64,000 nucleotides of DNA from CAVPWP01 sp050789285 (lineage in GTDB: Bacteria; Pseudomonadota; Alphaproteobacteria; Rhodobacterales; Rhodobacteraceae): assembly GCF_050789285.1 (NCBI RefSeq), contig NZ_JBOUVX010000001.1, positions 1,320,413 through 1,384,412 of the forward strand, given 5' to 3'. The translations under genes and the position numbers were made by a program. Positions within the stretch are counted from its first letter, which is position 1, and each line of letters begins with the position of its first letter. This document shows positions 35,742 to 44,422 of the stretch, in pieces. Under the pieces are notes generated by a model. The model made no database searches. It saw nothing but the letters and a program-made list of their open reading frames with translations, and was not told the origin of the DNA.

Positions 35742-36467
35742 CTATTCCGCGGCGCGCTCGGCCGGGGCGGGCCCGGTGACGGGCGTGGTCTCGATCGCGG
35801 GGCCGTCGGTGCCCGCTGGATAGACGAGACCGGCCGAAATGATCAGCTTGGCGGCGTCCTCGACGCTCATGGTCAGTTCGATCAGGTCCGAGCGGGGCAC
35901 ATAGAGCAGGAACCCGGACGTCGGGTTCGGCGTGGTTGGCAGGAAGACCGACACGATTTCACTGTCGACGGGAATCTGGCGCGCGATCTCGCCCTTCGCA
36001 TTGGTCGAGATGAAGGCGATCGCCCAGATGCCGGGGCGGGGATACTGGACAAGGCAGGCCTTGTCGAAGCTGGTCTCGGTCTGGGCGAAGACCGTCTCGG
36101 CGATCTGTTTCAGGCCGTTGTAGACCGAGCGCACGATCGGCATCCGGTCCACAAGCCCCTCGGCCCAGCCGATCAACGACCGCCCGATAAGGCCCTTGGC
36201 CAGCCATCCCACCATCACCGTGAAGATCAGGAAGATAACGACGCCGACGCCGCGCAGGTTGATGCCGATGTATTGTTCGGGCCGGTAGGTGTGCGGGATC
36301 AGCGGCAGCACCCAGCCGTCGATCCAGCCGACGACGGTCCAGACCAGCCAGATCGTCACGGCGATGGGAACGATCACCACAAGACCGGTCAGAAAGCTCG
36401 CGCGCAGACTGCCCAGAAGGGTGCGTCGCCGCTTCGGTTCGTTGTGGTCGTCCAGAAGGCCGGTCAT
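35742..36467 (-). CDS. DUF502 membrane protein
   Basis: A 241-residue protein of the DUF502 family, which in plants includes COV-like proteins. Two helices near the N-terminus (FLTGLVVIVPIAVTIWLVWTVVGWI and GVGVVIFLIFTVMVGWLAKGLIG) anchor a C-terminal soluble domain with the hallmark RMPIVRSVYNGLKQIAETVF and FLPTTPNPTSGFLLYVPRSDLIELTMSVEDAAKLIISAG. Its bacterial role is unknown. ATG at 36467; single gene. Confidence 0.9.
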   Translation of the reverse strand: MTGLLDDHNEPKRRRTLLGSLRASFLTGLVVIVPIAVTIWLVWTVVGWIDGWVLPLIPHTYRPEQYIGINLRGVGVVIFLIFTVMVGWLAKGLIGRSLIGWAEGLVDRMPIVRSVYNGLKQIAETVFAQTETSFDKACLVQYPRPGIWAIAFISTNAKGEIARQIPVDSEIVSVFLPTTPNPTSGFLLYVPRSDLIELTMSVEDAAKLIISAGLVYPAGTDGPAIETTPVTGPAPAERAAE

Positions 36468-36555
36468 GGCAGGGTGTTCCGTCTTGCCACGTCGAATCTA
36501 GGCATTCCGTCGGCCCGCGACAACAGCTTCGCCACGTGCCGGGCCGTCAGGGCGA

Positions 36556-37476
36556 TCATCGTCCGCGATCCCGTGCAAGTTCGGACGCAATGGCCGCCGC
36601 AAGGCGCGCATTGTTGAGCACAAGCGCGATATTGGCCCGAAGCGAAGCCCCGTCGGTCAGCTCGTAAAGGCGTTGCAGAAGATAGGGCGTGACCGCCTTG
36701 CCGGTGATTCCAGCCATCTCCGCATCGGCCTGCGCCCGGCGGATCAGGGGCTGCAACGTCTCGCGCCGGATCTCGGCCTCGGCCGGGATCGGATTGGCGA
36801 CGAGCTGTCCGCCCGGCAGACCCAGCGCCGCGCGCATGCGGTGCGCGGCCGCGATCTCGGCGGGGGTGTCCATGCGCAGGGGGGCCGCAATCCCCGATCC
36901 GCGCGACCAGAAGGCAGGGAACTCGTCCTGACCGTAGGCGATGACCGGAACGCCATAGGTTTCAAGGACTTCCAGCGTCTTGGGCAGGTCAAGGATCGCC
37001 TTGGCGCCGGCAGCGATGACGGTCACCGGCGTTTCCGCCAGTTCGCGCAGGTCGGCCGAGATGTCGAAGCTTTCCTCGGCCCCGCGGTGGACCCCGCCGA
37101 TCCCGCCGGTGGCGAAGACAGCGATTCCGGCCTGCGCGGCCGCGATCATCGTGGCGGCGACCGTGGTGGCCCCGGTGCCGCCGCGCGCCAGGCACACCGC
37201 AAGATCCGCGCGCGAGAGCTTCGCCACCCGCCGCGCCCTGGCCAGCGCCTCGAGGCCCGCGTCGACAAGCCCGACGTGCAGCCGCCCGTCCATGACCGCG
37301 ACCGTCGCCGGCACCGCGCCCGCCCCGCGCACCGCCGCCTCGACCGCGCGCGCGGTCTCGAGGTTGTCGGGATAGGGCATGCCGTGGGTGATGATCGTCG
37401 ATTCGAGCGCGACGATCGGCTTGCCCCCGGCGCGCGCCTCGGCCACCTCGGGCGAATGGACGATATCGATGGTCAT
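36556..37476 (-). CDS. psuG: Pseudouridine-5'-phosphate glycosidase
   Basis: A 306-residue enzyme splitting pseudouridine 5'-phosphate into uracil and ribose 5-phosphate. Family marks: VALESTIITHGMPYPDNLETARAVE (23-47), ARGGTGATTVAATMIAAAQAGIAVFATGGIGGVHRGAEESFDISADL and the VLNNARLAAAIASEL end. Its ATG overlaps the psuK stop by four bases, forming a two-gene catabolic unit. No pseudouridine transporter lies alongside, so the substrate may be internal RNA breakdown product. Confidence 0.95.
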   Translation of the reverse strand: MTIDIVHSPEVAEARAGGKPIVALESTIITHGMPYPDNLETARAVEAAVRGAGAVPATVAVMDGRLHVGLVDAGLEALARARRVAKLSRADLAVCLARGGTGATTVAATMIAAAQAGIAVFATGGIGGVHRGAEESFDISADLRELAETPVTVIAAGAKAILDLPKTLEVLETYGVPVIAYGQDEFPAFWSRGSGIAAPLRMDTPAEIAAAHRMRAALGLPGGQLVANPIPAEAEIRRETLQPLIRRAQADAEMAGITGKAVTPYLLQRLYELTDGASLRANIALVLNNARLAAAIASELARDRGR

Positions 37477-38366
37477 GACGGAACACCCCCCGAGACATAG
37501 GCAGCGGCTGCGGCCAGGGCAGCTTGAAGCGCCTCTTGCGGACCTTCGCCCGCGGCTTCGGCCGCGATATGCGCGGCCATGAACGTATCGCCCGCCCCGG
37601 TGACGCGCGTCACCAGCACCTCGGGTGGACGCGCGGTCAGCAGGCCGTTGGGGCCGGCCTCGGCGGCCAGCGCGCCGCCATCGGTCACCAGCACCCGCGC
37701 CGCGCCCGCAGCGACCAGCGCCTCGGCCGCCGCGGGCGCCGTTTCGTGGCGGGCATGGGTCAGGATGTTCGCTTCCTCGAGGTTCACGTAAAGCGTCGCG
37801 TGCGGCGCGGACAAAAGCGGCTGCAGCCGGTCGGCCTTGCCGGGCGAGGCCGGCGCCACCCGCAGGTCGGCCCGTGCCAGCAGCGGGCTTTCGGCGACCT
37901 CGGCCAGCAGTCCGATGGTCAGGTTGCCGTCAAGGGCCACGGAGCCGGCGAAGGGCGCGACCGCGCTGCCCAGCCGACCGTCCTCGAGCGGGCGGAGGAT
38001 CTTCGCGCCCGCCGCCTCAAGCGAATGGGCGTCGGCAATTGCCGCCACCAGGCCGTTCGCCCCCTCGATCGCCATGTAGACATCGGTGGGCAGGTCGTCC
38101 GAGCGATAGACATAGTCGGTGATCAGGCCATGCGCGCGGGCGGCCGCGACAAGGTCGTGTCCTTCCTCGTCTTGCCCGATGGCGGTCAGAAGGGCGGGGC
38201 GCTGGCCGAACCGCTTGAGCGCCATGGCGATGTTCATCGCCACTCCGCCCGGAATACGCGTGATCCGCCCGGGCACGTCCGATCCCACCCGCATCACCGC
38301 CGGGGCACGCCCGATCACGTCCCACAGGACCGATCCGATGCACAGGATGTCGGGACGCGCCGTCAT
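37473..38366 (-). CDS. psuK: Pseudouridine kinase (PfkB family)
   Basis: A 297-residue sugar/nucleoside kinase of the PfkB family. It begins DILCIGSVLWDVIGRAP, has IPGGVAMNIAMALKRFGQRPALLTAIGQDEEG near residue 40-70, and the anion-hole motif VTRVTGAGDTFMAAHIAAEA with catalytic Asp near the C-terminus. Specificity for pseudouridine is inferred from the overlap with psuG, since PfkB members are hard to tell apart. The ATG at 38366 is chosen; one at 38375 adds three residues, and the far-upstream frame is unlikely. Confidence 0.88.
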   Translation of the reverse strand: MTARPDILCIGSVLWDVIGRAPAVMRVGSDVPGRITRIPGGVAMNIAMALKRFGQRPALLTAIGQDEEGHDLVAAARAHGLITDYVYRSDDLPTDVYMAIEGANGLVAAIADAHSLEAAGAKILRPLEDGRLGSAVAPFAGSVALDGNLTIGLLAEVAESPLLARADLRVAPASPGKADRLQPLLSAPHATLYVNLEEANILTHARHETAPAAAEALVAAGAARVLVTDGGALAAEAGPNGLLTARPPEVLVTRVTGAGDTFMAAHIAAEAAGEGPQEALQAALAAAAAYVSGGVPS

Positions 38367-38483
38367 GGCGCGCATGTTGCCCGACCGGCCGCGCGCTGCA
38401 AGGCTCAATCGCCGCCCGCGGCACGCCCCGGCGTCTGACACACCCTTGGCCGACACCTGACGCGCGGGCCGGGTGGACAGGCG

Positions 38484-38714
38484 TCAGCCGCCGGTCGACG
38501 CGTTGGCGCGGTAGTAATCCCAGACGTCGACGACGCTCCCGTCGGGAAGGGTGCAGGTGCCGCCGCTTCCATCGGGCTGGCTCAGGGCGTAGGTGCCGCC
38601 CTGCGCGACGCAGAAGGTCGCGGCGGGATTGGCCAGCTCGGCCTGGTCGCTTTGCACCGAGCAGGCGGACGCCCCGGCAAGGGCAAGCGGCAAGAGGATG
38701 GTCGGGGATTTCAT
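38484..38714 (-). CDS. DUF333-family small lipoprotein
   Basis: A 76-residue protein with a lipoprotein signal (MKSPTILLPLALAGASAC) and the DUF333 pattern, here NPAATFCVAQGGTYALSQPDGSGGTCTLPDGSVVDVWDYYRAN, i.e. 'NPA...C...GG......G...C.lpdG...d.w.y'. DUF333 proteins are sometimes labelled putative hemolysins without proof. Single gene between psuK and rpsB. Confidence 0.82.
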   Translation of the reverse strand: MKSPTILLPLALAGASACSVQSDQAELANPAATFCVAQGGTYALSQPDGSGGTCTLPDGSVVDVWDYYRANASTGG

Positions 38715-38765
38715 GGGTGGTCTCCTGTGCAGGGCGATATCCCTGCCTAACGTCTCGGGCGGCCC

Positions 38766-38794
38766 TTGTCATTTGCCGTGCGATGGCTTAGACG
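38766..38794 (+). promoter_or_regulatory. Possible rpsB promoter
   Basis: TTGTCA (38766-38771) and TAGACG (38789-38794) are 17 bases apart, 115 bases before rpsB. The -35 is good and the -10 poor. Confidence 0.38.
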
Positions 38795-38825
38795 CGCGCT
38801 CACTTCACAGGCAGGGCTTGGGCCT

Positions 38826-38846
38826 TGCGGGGGAGACATCCCCGCA
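38826..38846 (+). promoter_or_regulatory. Stem-loop in the rpsB leader
   Basis: TGCGGGG (38826-38832) pairs with CCCCGCA (38840-38846) in the untranslated leader of rpsB. S2 controls its own synthesis through the rpsB leader in E. coli; whether this hairpin plays that part is unknown. Confidence 0.4.
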
Positions 38847-38908
38847 GGTCCGCCGGTTGAGGGCAACCTCTGACGCTCTGCCGAGGCGCAAACCGGAAAG
38901 GAAACGAC

Positions 38909-39697
38909 ATGGCGCTCCCCGAGTTCAATCTGCGTCAGCTTCTGGAAGCTGGCGTTCACTTCGGCCACCAGACCCAGCGCTGGAACCCCCGCATGGAGCC
39001 GTTCATCTACGGCGACCGCAACGGCATCCACATCATCGACCTGACGCAGACCGTCCCGATGCTGGACGCCGCGCTCAACGTCCTGCGCGAGACCGCCGCC
39101 AAGGGCGGACGCATTCTTTTCGTCGGCACCAAGCGTCAGGCGCAGAAGCCGATCGCCGAAGCCGCCGAGAAGTGCGCGCAGTACTACATGAACCACCGCT
39201 GGCTGGGCGGCACGCTGACCAACTGGAAGACCGTGTCGCAGTCGATCAGCCGTCTCAAGCAGATCGACGAACAGACCGCGCAGGGCTTCGAGGGCCTGAC
39301 CAAGAAGGAACGCCTCGGGATGGAGCGCGAGCAGGCCAAGCTTCAGGCCTCGCTTGGCGGGATCCGTGAGATGGGCGGCGTGCCCGACCTTCTGTTCGTC
39401 ATCGACGTGAACAAGGAAGACCTTGCGATCCTCGAGGCCCGGAAGCTTGGCATCCCCGTGGTCGCGGTCGTCGACACGAACTGCTCGCCCGCGGGCATCG
39501 ACTATATCATCCCCGGCAACGACGACGCCGCCCGCGCCATCGCGCTTTACTGCGATCTCGCCGCGCGCGCCGTGCTTGACGGGATGAGCGCCCAGATGGG
39601 CGCGGCCGGCATCGACATCGGCGCGCTGGAAGAAGCCGCCGTCGAAGAGGCGCTGGCCGAGGCGACCGCCGAGGACGTGACCGCGACGGCCGAGTAA
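38909..39697 (+). CDS. rpsB: 30S ribosomal protein S2
   Basis: A 262-residue ribosomal protein. It starts [44 protein letters not shown], the S2 signature, and continues with [21 protein letters not shown] and [28 protein letters not shown] Glu/Ala-rich tail ([22 protein letters not shown]) extends it beyond the E. coli length, as is common in alphaproteobacteria. GGAAAGGAAACGAC precedes the ATG. Followed by tsf. Confidence 0.98.
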   Translation: MALPEFNLRQLLEAGVHFGHQTQRWNPRMEPFIYGDRNGIHIIDLTQTVPMLDAALNVLRETAAKGGRILFVGTKRQAQKPIAEAAEKCAQYYMNHRWLGGTLTNWKTVSQSISRLKQIDEQTAQGFEGLTKKERLGMEREQAKLQASLGGIREMGGVPDLLFVIDVNKEDLAILEARKLGIPVVAVVDTNCSPAGIDYIIPGNDDAARAIALYCDLAARAVLDGMSAQMGAAGIDIGALEEAAVEEALAEATAEDVTATAE

Positions 39698-39722
39698 CCC
39701 GGACCGTCACGACGCCTGCACC

Positions 39723-39745
39723 GGGCGCGGGGAATTCCCGCGCCC
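39723..39745 (+). terminator. rpsB-tsf intercistronic stem-loop
   Basis: GGGCGCGGG (39723-39731) and CCCGCGCCC (39737-39745) form a perfect 9-bp stem without a following T-run. It probably attenuates rather than stops transcription into tsf. Confidence 0.5.
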
Positions 39746-39776
39746 CTCATCCTTTCAAGACCTGAGGAGAGCCGAG

Positions 39777-40673
39777 ATGGCAATCACCGCTGCACAGGTG
39801 AAAGAACTCCGCGACATGACCGGCGCGGGAATGATGGACGCCAAGAAGGCGCTGACCGAAACCGATGGCGACATGGAAGCCGCCGTCGACTGGCTGCGCA
39901 CCAAGGGCCTTGCGAAGGCCGCCAAGAAGGCCGACCGCGTCGCCGCCGAAGGGCTGGTGGGCGTGATGGTCAAGGGCGGCCGGGGCGTCGCCGTGGAAGT
40001 GAACTCGGAAACCGACTTCGTGGCGAAGAACGCCGACTTCCAGGCGCTTGTCCGCAGCATCACCGATGCCGCGATGGCCGCCGGCGACCTTGACGCGCTG
40101 AAGGCCGCCCACGTGGGCGGCAAGACCGTCGAGGACACGCTGACCGCCGCCATCGCCACGATCGGCGAGAACATGACCCTGCGCCGCATGGCCTCGGTCG
40201 AGGGCGAAAGCGTCGCCGCCTATGTCCACAACGCGGCCGCCGACGGCCTTGGCAAGATCGGCGTCCTGGTCGCGCTGAAGGGTGCCGACGCCGGCATCGG
40301 CAAGCAGCTTGCGATGCACATCGCCGCGACCGCGCCGATGTCGCTGGGCGAGGCCGACCTCGATCCCGCGATCGTCGAGCGCGAGCGCGAGGTGCAGACG
40401 CAGAAGGCGCTGGAAGAGAACGCCGAATCGTCGAAGCCGAAGCCCGACGCGGTGATCCACAACAACATCATCCCCGGTCGGATGAAGAAGTTCCTCGAAG
40501 AGGTCACACTTCTTGGCCAGAAGTTCGTGATGAATCCCGACATCACCGTCGCGCAGGCCGCGAAGGATGCGGGCGTCGAGATCACGGGCTTCGTGCGCAT
40601 GGCCGTGGGCGAAGGCATCGAGAAGAAGGAAGAGGACTTCGCCGCTGAGGTGGCCAAGGTCGCCCAGGGCTGA
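39777..40673 (+). CDS. tsf: Translation elongation factor Ts
   Basis: A 298-residue exchange factor that reloads EF-Tu with GTP. The N-terminal UBA-like domain [49 protein letters not shown] is unmistakable, followed by [20 protein letters not shown]. Length is normal. The start follows TGAGGAGAGCCGAG. The gene ends before a strong terminator at 40707-40737. Confidence 0.98.
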   Translation: MAITAAQVKELRDMTGAGMMDAKKALTETDGDMEAAVDWLRTKGLAKAAKKADRVAAEGLVGVMVKGGRGVAVEVNSETDFVAKNADFQALVRSITDAAMAAGDLDALKAAHVGGKTVEDTLTAAIATIGENMTLRRMASVEGESVAAYVHNAAADGLGKIGVLVALKGADAGIGKQLAMHIAATAPMSLGEADLDPAIVEREREVQTQKALEENAESSKPKPDAVIHNNIIPGRMKKFLEEVTLLGQKFVMNPDITVAQAAKDAGVEITGFVRMAVGEGIEKKEEDFAAEVAKVAQG

Positions 40674-40706
40674 CACGCGCAAGACATCCGGGCCAGTGGT
40701 CCGGCG

Positions 40707-40737
40707 GGGCGGGCGGACCTTCGGGCCCGCCCGTTTT
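40707..40737 (+). terminator. Rho-independent terminator after tsf
   Basis: GGGCGGGC (40707-40714) pairs with GCCCGCCC (40725-40732) and is followed by GTTTTCGTTT, 33 bases downstream of the tsf stop. Confidence 0.8.
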
Positions 40738-40783
40738 CGTTTCCGCGGGAGGACGGCGCGAAACCGCGCCACCGGCACGAAAC

Positions 40784-40809
40784 GCGGCCCCGGCTTGCAC
40801 CGGGGCCGC
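40784..40809. repeat. GC-rich inverted repeat
   Basis: GCGGCCCCGG (40784-40793) and CCGGGGCCGC (40800-40809) form a perfect 10-bp stem with loop CTTGCA. No T-run follows on either strand; a backup terminator or part of an untranslated leader are both possible. Confidence 0.55.
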
Positions 40810-40850
40810 CCCTCACTCGTGACTGAGCACCGTTTGAGGAGGCAAGGCGT

Positions 40851-41027
40851 ATGGGGCCGCCTCGCCATGCCCGGCCGCGCCCATTGGGGATGAGAAAGCG
40901 CCGACCCGGCAGGTCTGTGTGCCGGTCCAGGCAACGGAAAAATACGCCCCTGAACCGACGGTCCGGTTTCCCGGTCCCCTCCTGTTGCACCCGATATCGC
41001 GGGCTGTTGCGGAGGGCTTGTTCCTAG
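40851..41027 (+). CDS. Possible 58-residue basic peptide
   Basis: In the 475-base gap between tsf and luxR an ATG at 40851 follows GAGGAGGCAAGGCGT, a very strong Shine-Dalgarno at good spacing. The frame gives a 58-residue peptide rich in Arg and Pro with three Cys (MGPPRHARPRPLGMRKRRPG...) and no known domain. The composition is what chance would give in GC-rich DNA, so only the ribosome-binding site speaks for it. The rest of the gap holds the tsf terminator, a second GC hairpin at 40784-40809 and nothing else I can name. Confidence 0.25.
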   Translation: MGPPRHARPRPLGMRKRRPGRSVCRSRQRKNTPLNRRSGFPVPSCCTRYRGLLRRACS

Positions 41028-41148
41028 GCTAACGCCACCACTCACGGAACACACACATCATGCGCATTAATCTTTCGTCAGGAAAGTCGGGGAATCCTTA
41101 CCTAACGTCACCGTGATCGACGGCCGATGCGCCGCCGCACGCCGGCGC

Positions 41149-41895
41149 CTAGCCCTGGACGGCGTAAAGCTGGTTCTGGAACGAAGCCTTGAGCACCGCC
41201 TGCGCGGTGGTTTCGACGTCCAGCGCCTCGCGCGCGAGGCGCAGGTGCTTCTCGATCGTCGCGGCCGAGATTCCCATGATCGCCGAGATATCCTGCGTGG
41301 TCTTGCCGTCGCCCACCCATTCCAGAACTTCGCGCTGGCGCGCCGTCAGCGCGCGGCCCGGAGGCGTGTAGGGCAGGGTGGTGAAGACCAGGTGCGTCAC
41401 CTGGCACATGACGTGGATCTCGTGGCCGCATCGTTGCCAAAGTGCGTCCACATCGGCCTGCGTCAGGCCCGGTTTCGCCGTCAGTCCAAGACCCGCGCGG
41501 TTGCGCACTTTCTGGTCGTGGAAGCTGATCGTATAGCCGGCGGTGACCCCCATCTGGCGGTTGAAGGCGACGACCTCGCGCTCGCGCTCGGAAAGCGCGT
41601 CAAAATTCCGTTCGACCCAGCTCCATGAACAGGCGCCGGTGTTGCGCAGCGCCCAGTTGAACATGGGGGCGTCGAAGTAAAGCCGGTCGTCGATGAAGCG
41701 CTTGGTATACTCGGGCGTGTGGGTCGACAGGATCATGAAGTCGCCCGGCCCACCCAGCCCGAACGTCGTCATGTTGCGCGTGAAGCCATAAAGCAGCCGG
41801 TCGAAGCCGTATGTCCGGAGTTTCTCGGTCAGAAGGGTCCAGACCTCTTCGACCGAGCGCGACCCGATCGCGCGATCGATATAGGCCAGCGGCAT
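41149..41895 (-). CDS. LuxR-type regulator with autoinducer-binding-like domain (LuxR solo)
   Basis: A 248-residue regulator. The N-terminal 165 residues have the length and pattern of an autoinducer-binding domain (SRSVEEVWTLLTEKLRTYGFDRLLYGF, then YFDAPMFNWALRNTGACSWSWVE); the C-terminus is a LuxR helix-turn-helix (ALTARQREVLEWVGDGKTTQDISAIMGISAATIEKHLRLAREAL). By my alignment the usual Trp57 and Tyr61 of TraR are not conserved, while the Asp70-like residue is, so the ligand may not be a standard acyl-homoserine lactone. There is no luxI nearby. Start ATG 41895 lies one base after the aroQ stop, so the two are coupled. Confidence 0.85.
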   Translation of the reverse strand: MPLAYIDRAIGSRSVEEVWTLLTEKLRTYGFDRLLYGFTRNMTTFGLGGPGDFMILSTHTPEYTKRFIDDRLYFDAPMFNWALRNTGACSWSWVERNFDALSEREREVVAFNRQMGVTAGYTISFHDQKVRNRAGLGLTAKPGLTQADVDALWQRCGHEIHVMCQVTHLVFTTLPYTPPGRALTARQREVLEWVGDGKTTQDISAIMGISAATIEKHLRLAREALDVETTAQAVLKASFQNQLYAVQG

Positions 41896-41896
41896 C

Positions 41897-42337
41897 TCAG
41901 GCCGCTCCCAGATGCACCGCCATGGCCCGCACCGCCAGTGGATAGCCCGCCGCCCCAAGGCCGCAGATCTGGCCAAGCGCGACCGGAGCGATATGCGAGA
42001 CATGGCGGAACGCCTCGCGCGCATGGATGTTCGACAGGTGCAGTTCGATCACCGGGATCGCAACCGACGCGATCGCGTCGCGCAGGGCGATCGAGGTATG
42101 CGTATAGGCGCCGGCGTTCAGCACGATCCCGTCATGGCGCCCGCGCGCGGCATGGATCGCATCTATCAGCGCGCCTTCGTGGTTCGACTGCAGAACCTCA
42201 AGCGCCACGCCCAGCGACGCGGCCTCGGCGCGGCAGGCGTCTTCGATCTCCGACAGGGTGGTCGCGCCATAGACCTCGGGCTGACGAGTGCCCAGCAGAT
42301 TGAGGTTAGGCCCGTTGAGAACCAGAATAGACGTCAT
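41897..42337 (-). CDS. aroQ: 3-dehydroquinate dehydratase, type II
   Basis: A 146-residue shikimate-pathway enzyme converting 3-dehydroquinate to 3-dehydroshikimate. It has the N-terminal [24 protein letters not shown] with the catalytic Tyr (residue 23), the [13 protein letters not shown] motif, [16 protein letters not shown] and [31 protein letters not shown]. Full length for the dodecameric type II enzyme. It heads a two-gene unit with the LuxR gene (stop and start one base apart) and is divergent from the FAD oxidoreductase. Confidence 0.97.
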   Translation of the reverse strand: MTSILVLNGPNLNLLGTRQPEVYGATTLSEIEDACRAEAASLGVALEVLQSNHEGALIDAIHAARGRHDGIVLNAGAYTHTSIALRDAIASVAIPVIELHLSNIHAREAFRHVSHIAPVALGQICGLGAAGYPLAVRAMAVHLGAA

Positions 42338-42475
42338 TGTGAAATCCCCTGATTGCAACGCATTACAAACCGAAGCCGGACCTGTCGAGAGAGGTCGAGA
42401 ATTCCCTTTCCGATTGTTGCGCGCATGATACCAAGCACTTCGGGAAGCCACGAGGAACGGCAGGACGCGCGGGCG

Positions 42476-43654
42476 ATGAACGATCGGTGGGACGTTGTCA
42501 TTGCGGGCGGCGGCATCATGGGCGTCTCGGCCGCCTTCTGGCTGACGAAGGCCGGGGCGGGGCGCGTCTGCGTCGTGGAACCCGACCCGGCGCTGACGCA
42601 CAGTTCGACCGCCCTGTCGGTGGCCTCGATCCGGCTTCAGTTCAGCAACCCCGTGAATGTCCGCGTCTCGGCCTTCGGCATCCATTTTCTGAAGTATATC
42701 CGGGATTTCCTTGATCTTCCTGACGTCCCGGATCGGGTTCATCTTCAGGAAAACGGCTATCTCTTCCTGGCCGGAACGGCCGAAGCGGCCGCGCGCATGG
42801 CCGATCTTGCGGCGATGCAGCAGGCCGAGGGCGCGGCGACGCAGCTTCTGTCACCCGACGAGATCGCCGCGCGTTTTCCCTATCTTGCGACCGACGATGT
42901 CACGCGTGGGTCCTGGGGGCCCCGCGATGAAGGCTGGTTCGACAACATGGGCCTGCACGACCTCTTGCGGCGTGCGGCGCGCGCGCAGGGGGCGGTGTTC
43001 ATCGAAGACCGCGTGACGGCGCTGGTGCGCGCGGGCGACCGGATCGAGGGCGCGGTGCTGGCATCGGGCCTGCGGCTGGACTGCGGCACACTGGTCAACG
43101 CCTCGGGCACGGCAGCGGCCAGGCTGTTGCGTTCCTTCGGTGAAGATATCCCGGTAGAGCCACGCAAACGCACGGTTTTCGTCGTCGATGCGCCAAGGGC
43201 GCGGCACGCGGACGCGCCGCTGCTGATCGACCACCAGGGCTACTACGCGCGTCCCGAGGGCCGGCACTGGCTGACCGCGACCGTGCCGCAGGAAGACGGT
43301 CCGGCGGATCCGCAGGACTTCGGGCCCGATTGGCATCTGTTCGAGGACGTGATCTGGGAGCGGATCTGGCGGCGCATGCCGGACTTCGACGAAGCGCGCG
43401 TGATCCGCGCCTGGGCCGGGCATTACGCCTTCAACACGCTGGATCAAAACGCCATCGTCGGCCGCTGGCCGTCATGCCCGAACCTGATCCTGATGAACGG
43501 CTTTTCCGGCCACGGACTGCAGCAGGCGCCGGCCATGGGCCGCGCCGTGGCGGAACTGATTGTCGACGGGGGGTACAGGACCCTCGATCTGTCCGACCTT
43601 GGACCCGAGCGCATCCTGAGCGGGACACCGTTTCTGGAACAGACCATCGTGTAA
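42476..43654 (+). CDS. FAD-dependent amino-acid/amine oxidoreductase (DAO family)
   Basis: A 392-residue flavoprotein. The FAD-binding motif is [21 protein letters not shown] (7-27), with further DAO marks [36 protein letters not shown] and the C-terminal [27 protein letters not shown] members oxidise glycine, sarcosine, D-amino acids or related amines; the substrate is not readable here, although the arrangement resembles FOXRED1-like oxidoreductases. The ATG at 42476 is preferred; a Met at 42425 would add a Ser/Glu-rich leader. Stands alone. Confidence 0.85.
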   Translation: MNDRWDVVIAGGGIMGVSAAFWLTKAGAGRVCVVEPDPALTHSSTALSVASIRLQFSNPVNVRVSAFGIHFLKYIRDFLDLPDVPDRVHLQENGYLFLAGTAEAAARMADLAAMQQAEGAATQLLSPDEIAARFPYLATDDVTRGSWGPRDEGWFDNMGLHDLLRRAARAQGAVFIEDRVTALVRAGDRIEGAVLASGLRLDCGTLVNASGTAAARLLRSFGEDIPVEPRKRTVFVVDAPRARHADAPLLIDHQGYYARPEGRHWLTATVPQEDGPADPQDFGPDWHLFEDVIWERIWRRMPDFDEARVIRAWAGHYAFNTLDQNAIVGRWPSCPNLILMNGFSGHGLQQAPAMGRAVAELIVDGGYRTLDLSDLGPERILSGTPFLEQTIV

Positions 43655-43732
43655 GTGCCTGTCCGGCCCGGGTATATCCGTATTTTACATAATACAGATT
43701 ATGCGACTTTCAGATTGCCCGGAGATGACCCC

Positions 43733-44422
43733 TCATCCCAGGGCGTATCCGGCCCCCCGGACGGTGCGCACCGGGTCCTCGCCCCCGTGCTGGCACAGCG
43801 CCTTGCGCAGTCGCCCGATGTGGACGTCGACCGTGCGCGTGTCGACATAGATGTCGCGGCCCCAGACGCGATCCAAAAGCTGCTCGCGCGACCAGACGCG
43901 GCCGGGCTTTTCCATGAAGGTCGACAGAAGTCGAAATTCGGTCGGCCCCAGCTTCACCGGCTTTTCGCCGCGCGTGACCTTGTGCGTTTCCGAATCAAGG
44001 ACGATGTCGCCGTATTCCAGCCGTTGTCCCACCGTGGCCGGTCGCGTGCGGCGCAACTGGCTGCGGACGCGGGCCATCAGTTCGACCACGGAATAGGGTT
44101 TGACGACATAGTCGTCGGCGCCGGTTTCCAGCCCCCTCACCCGGTCGACCTCTTCCGAGCGCGCCGACAGCATGATGATCGGCACCGCGCGCGATTCCGG
44201 CTTCGACTTGAGCCGCCGGCAGACCTCGATCCCCGAGACGCCGGGCAGCATCCAGTCCAGCACCACGACGTCGGGCTGGTTTTCCTCGAACAGCAGCAGC
44301 GCCTCGTCGCCGTTTTCTGCCTTGGCGACGCTGAAGCCCTCGGCCTCGAGGTTGTAGGCCAGCACCTCGCGCTGTGCGGGCTCGTCCTCGACGACGAGGA
44401 CCCGGGGCTGGTCGGCCGACAT
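43733..44422 (-). CDS. phoB: Phosphate regulon response regulator PhoB
   Basis: A 229-residue OmpR-type regulator. The receiver domain (1-120) has the acidic pair D13/E14-like VVEDEPAQRE, phospho-acceptor D56 in VVVLDWMLPG and the Lys in YVVKPYSVVELMARV; the C-terminal winged helix ends DTRTVDVHIGRLRKAL...VRTVRGAGYALG. It activates PHO-box promoters when phosphate is scarce. Its start ATG shares a base with the phoU stop (TGATG). It is the last gene of the pst operon. Confidence 0.96.
   Translation of the reverse strand: MSADQPRVLVVEDEPAQREVLAYNLEAEGFSVAKAENGDEALLLFEENQPDVVVLDWMLPGVSGIEVCRRLKSKPESRAVPIIMLSARSEEVDRVRGLETGADDYVVKPYSVVELMARVRSQLRRTRPATVGQRLEYGDIVLDSETHKVTRGEKPVKLGPTEFRLLSTFMEKPGRVWSREQLLDRVWGRDIYVDTRTVDVHIGRLRKALCQHGGEDPVRTVRGAGYALG

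Noticed and set aside
43680..43695. AT-rich hairpin GTATT/AATAC as a phoB terminator
   Set aside because: The stem has only five A/T-rich pairs and no proper T-run; too weak to call.
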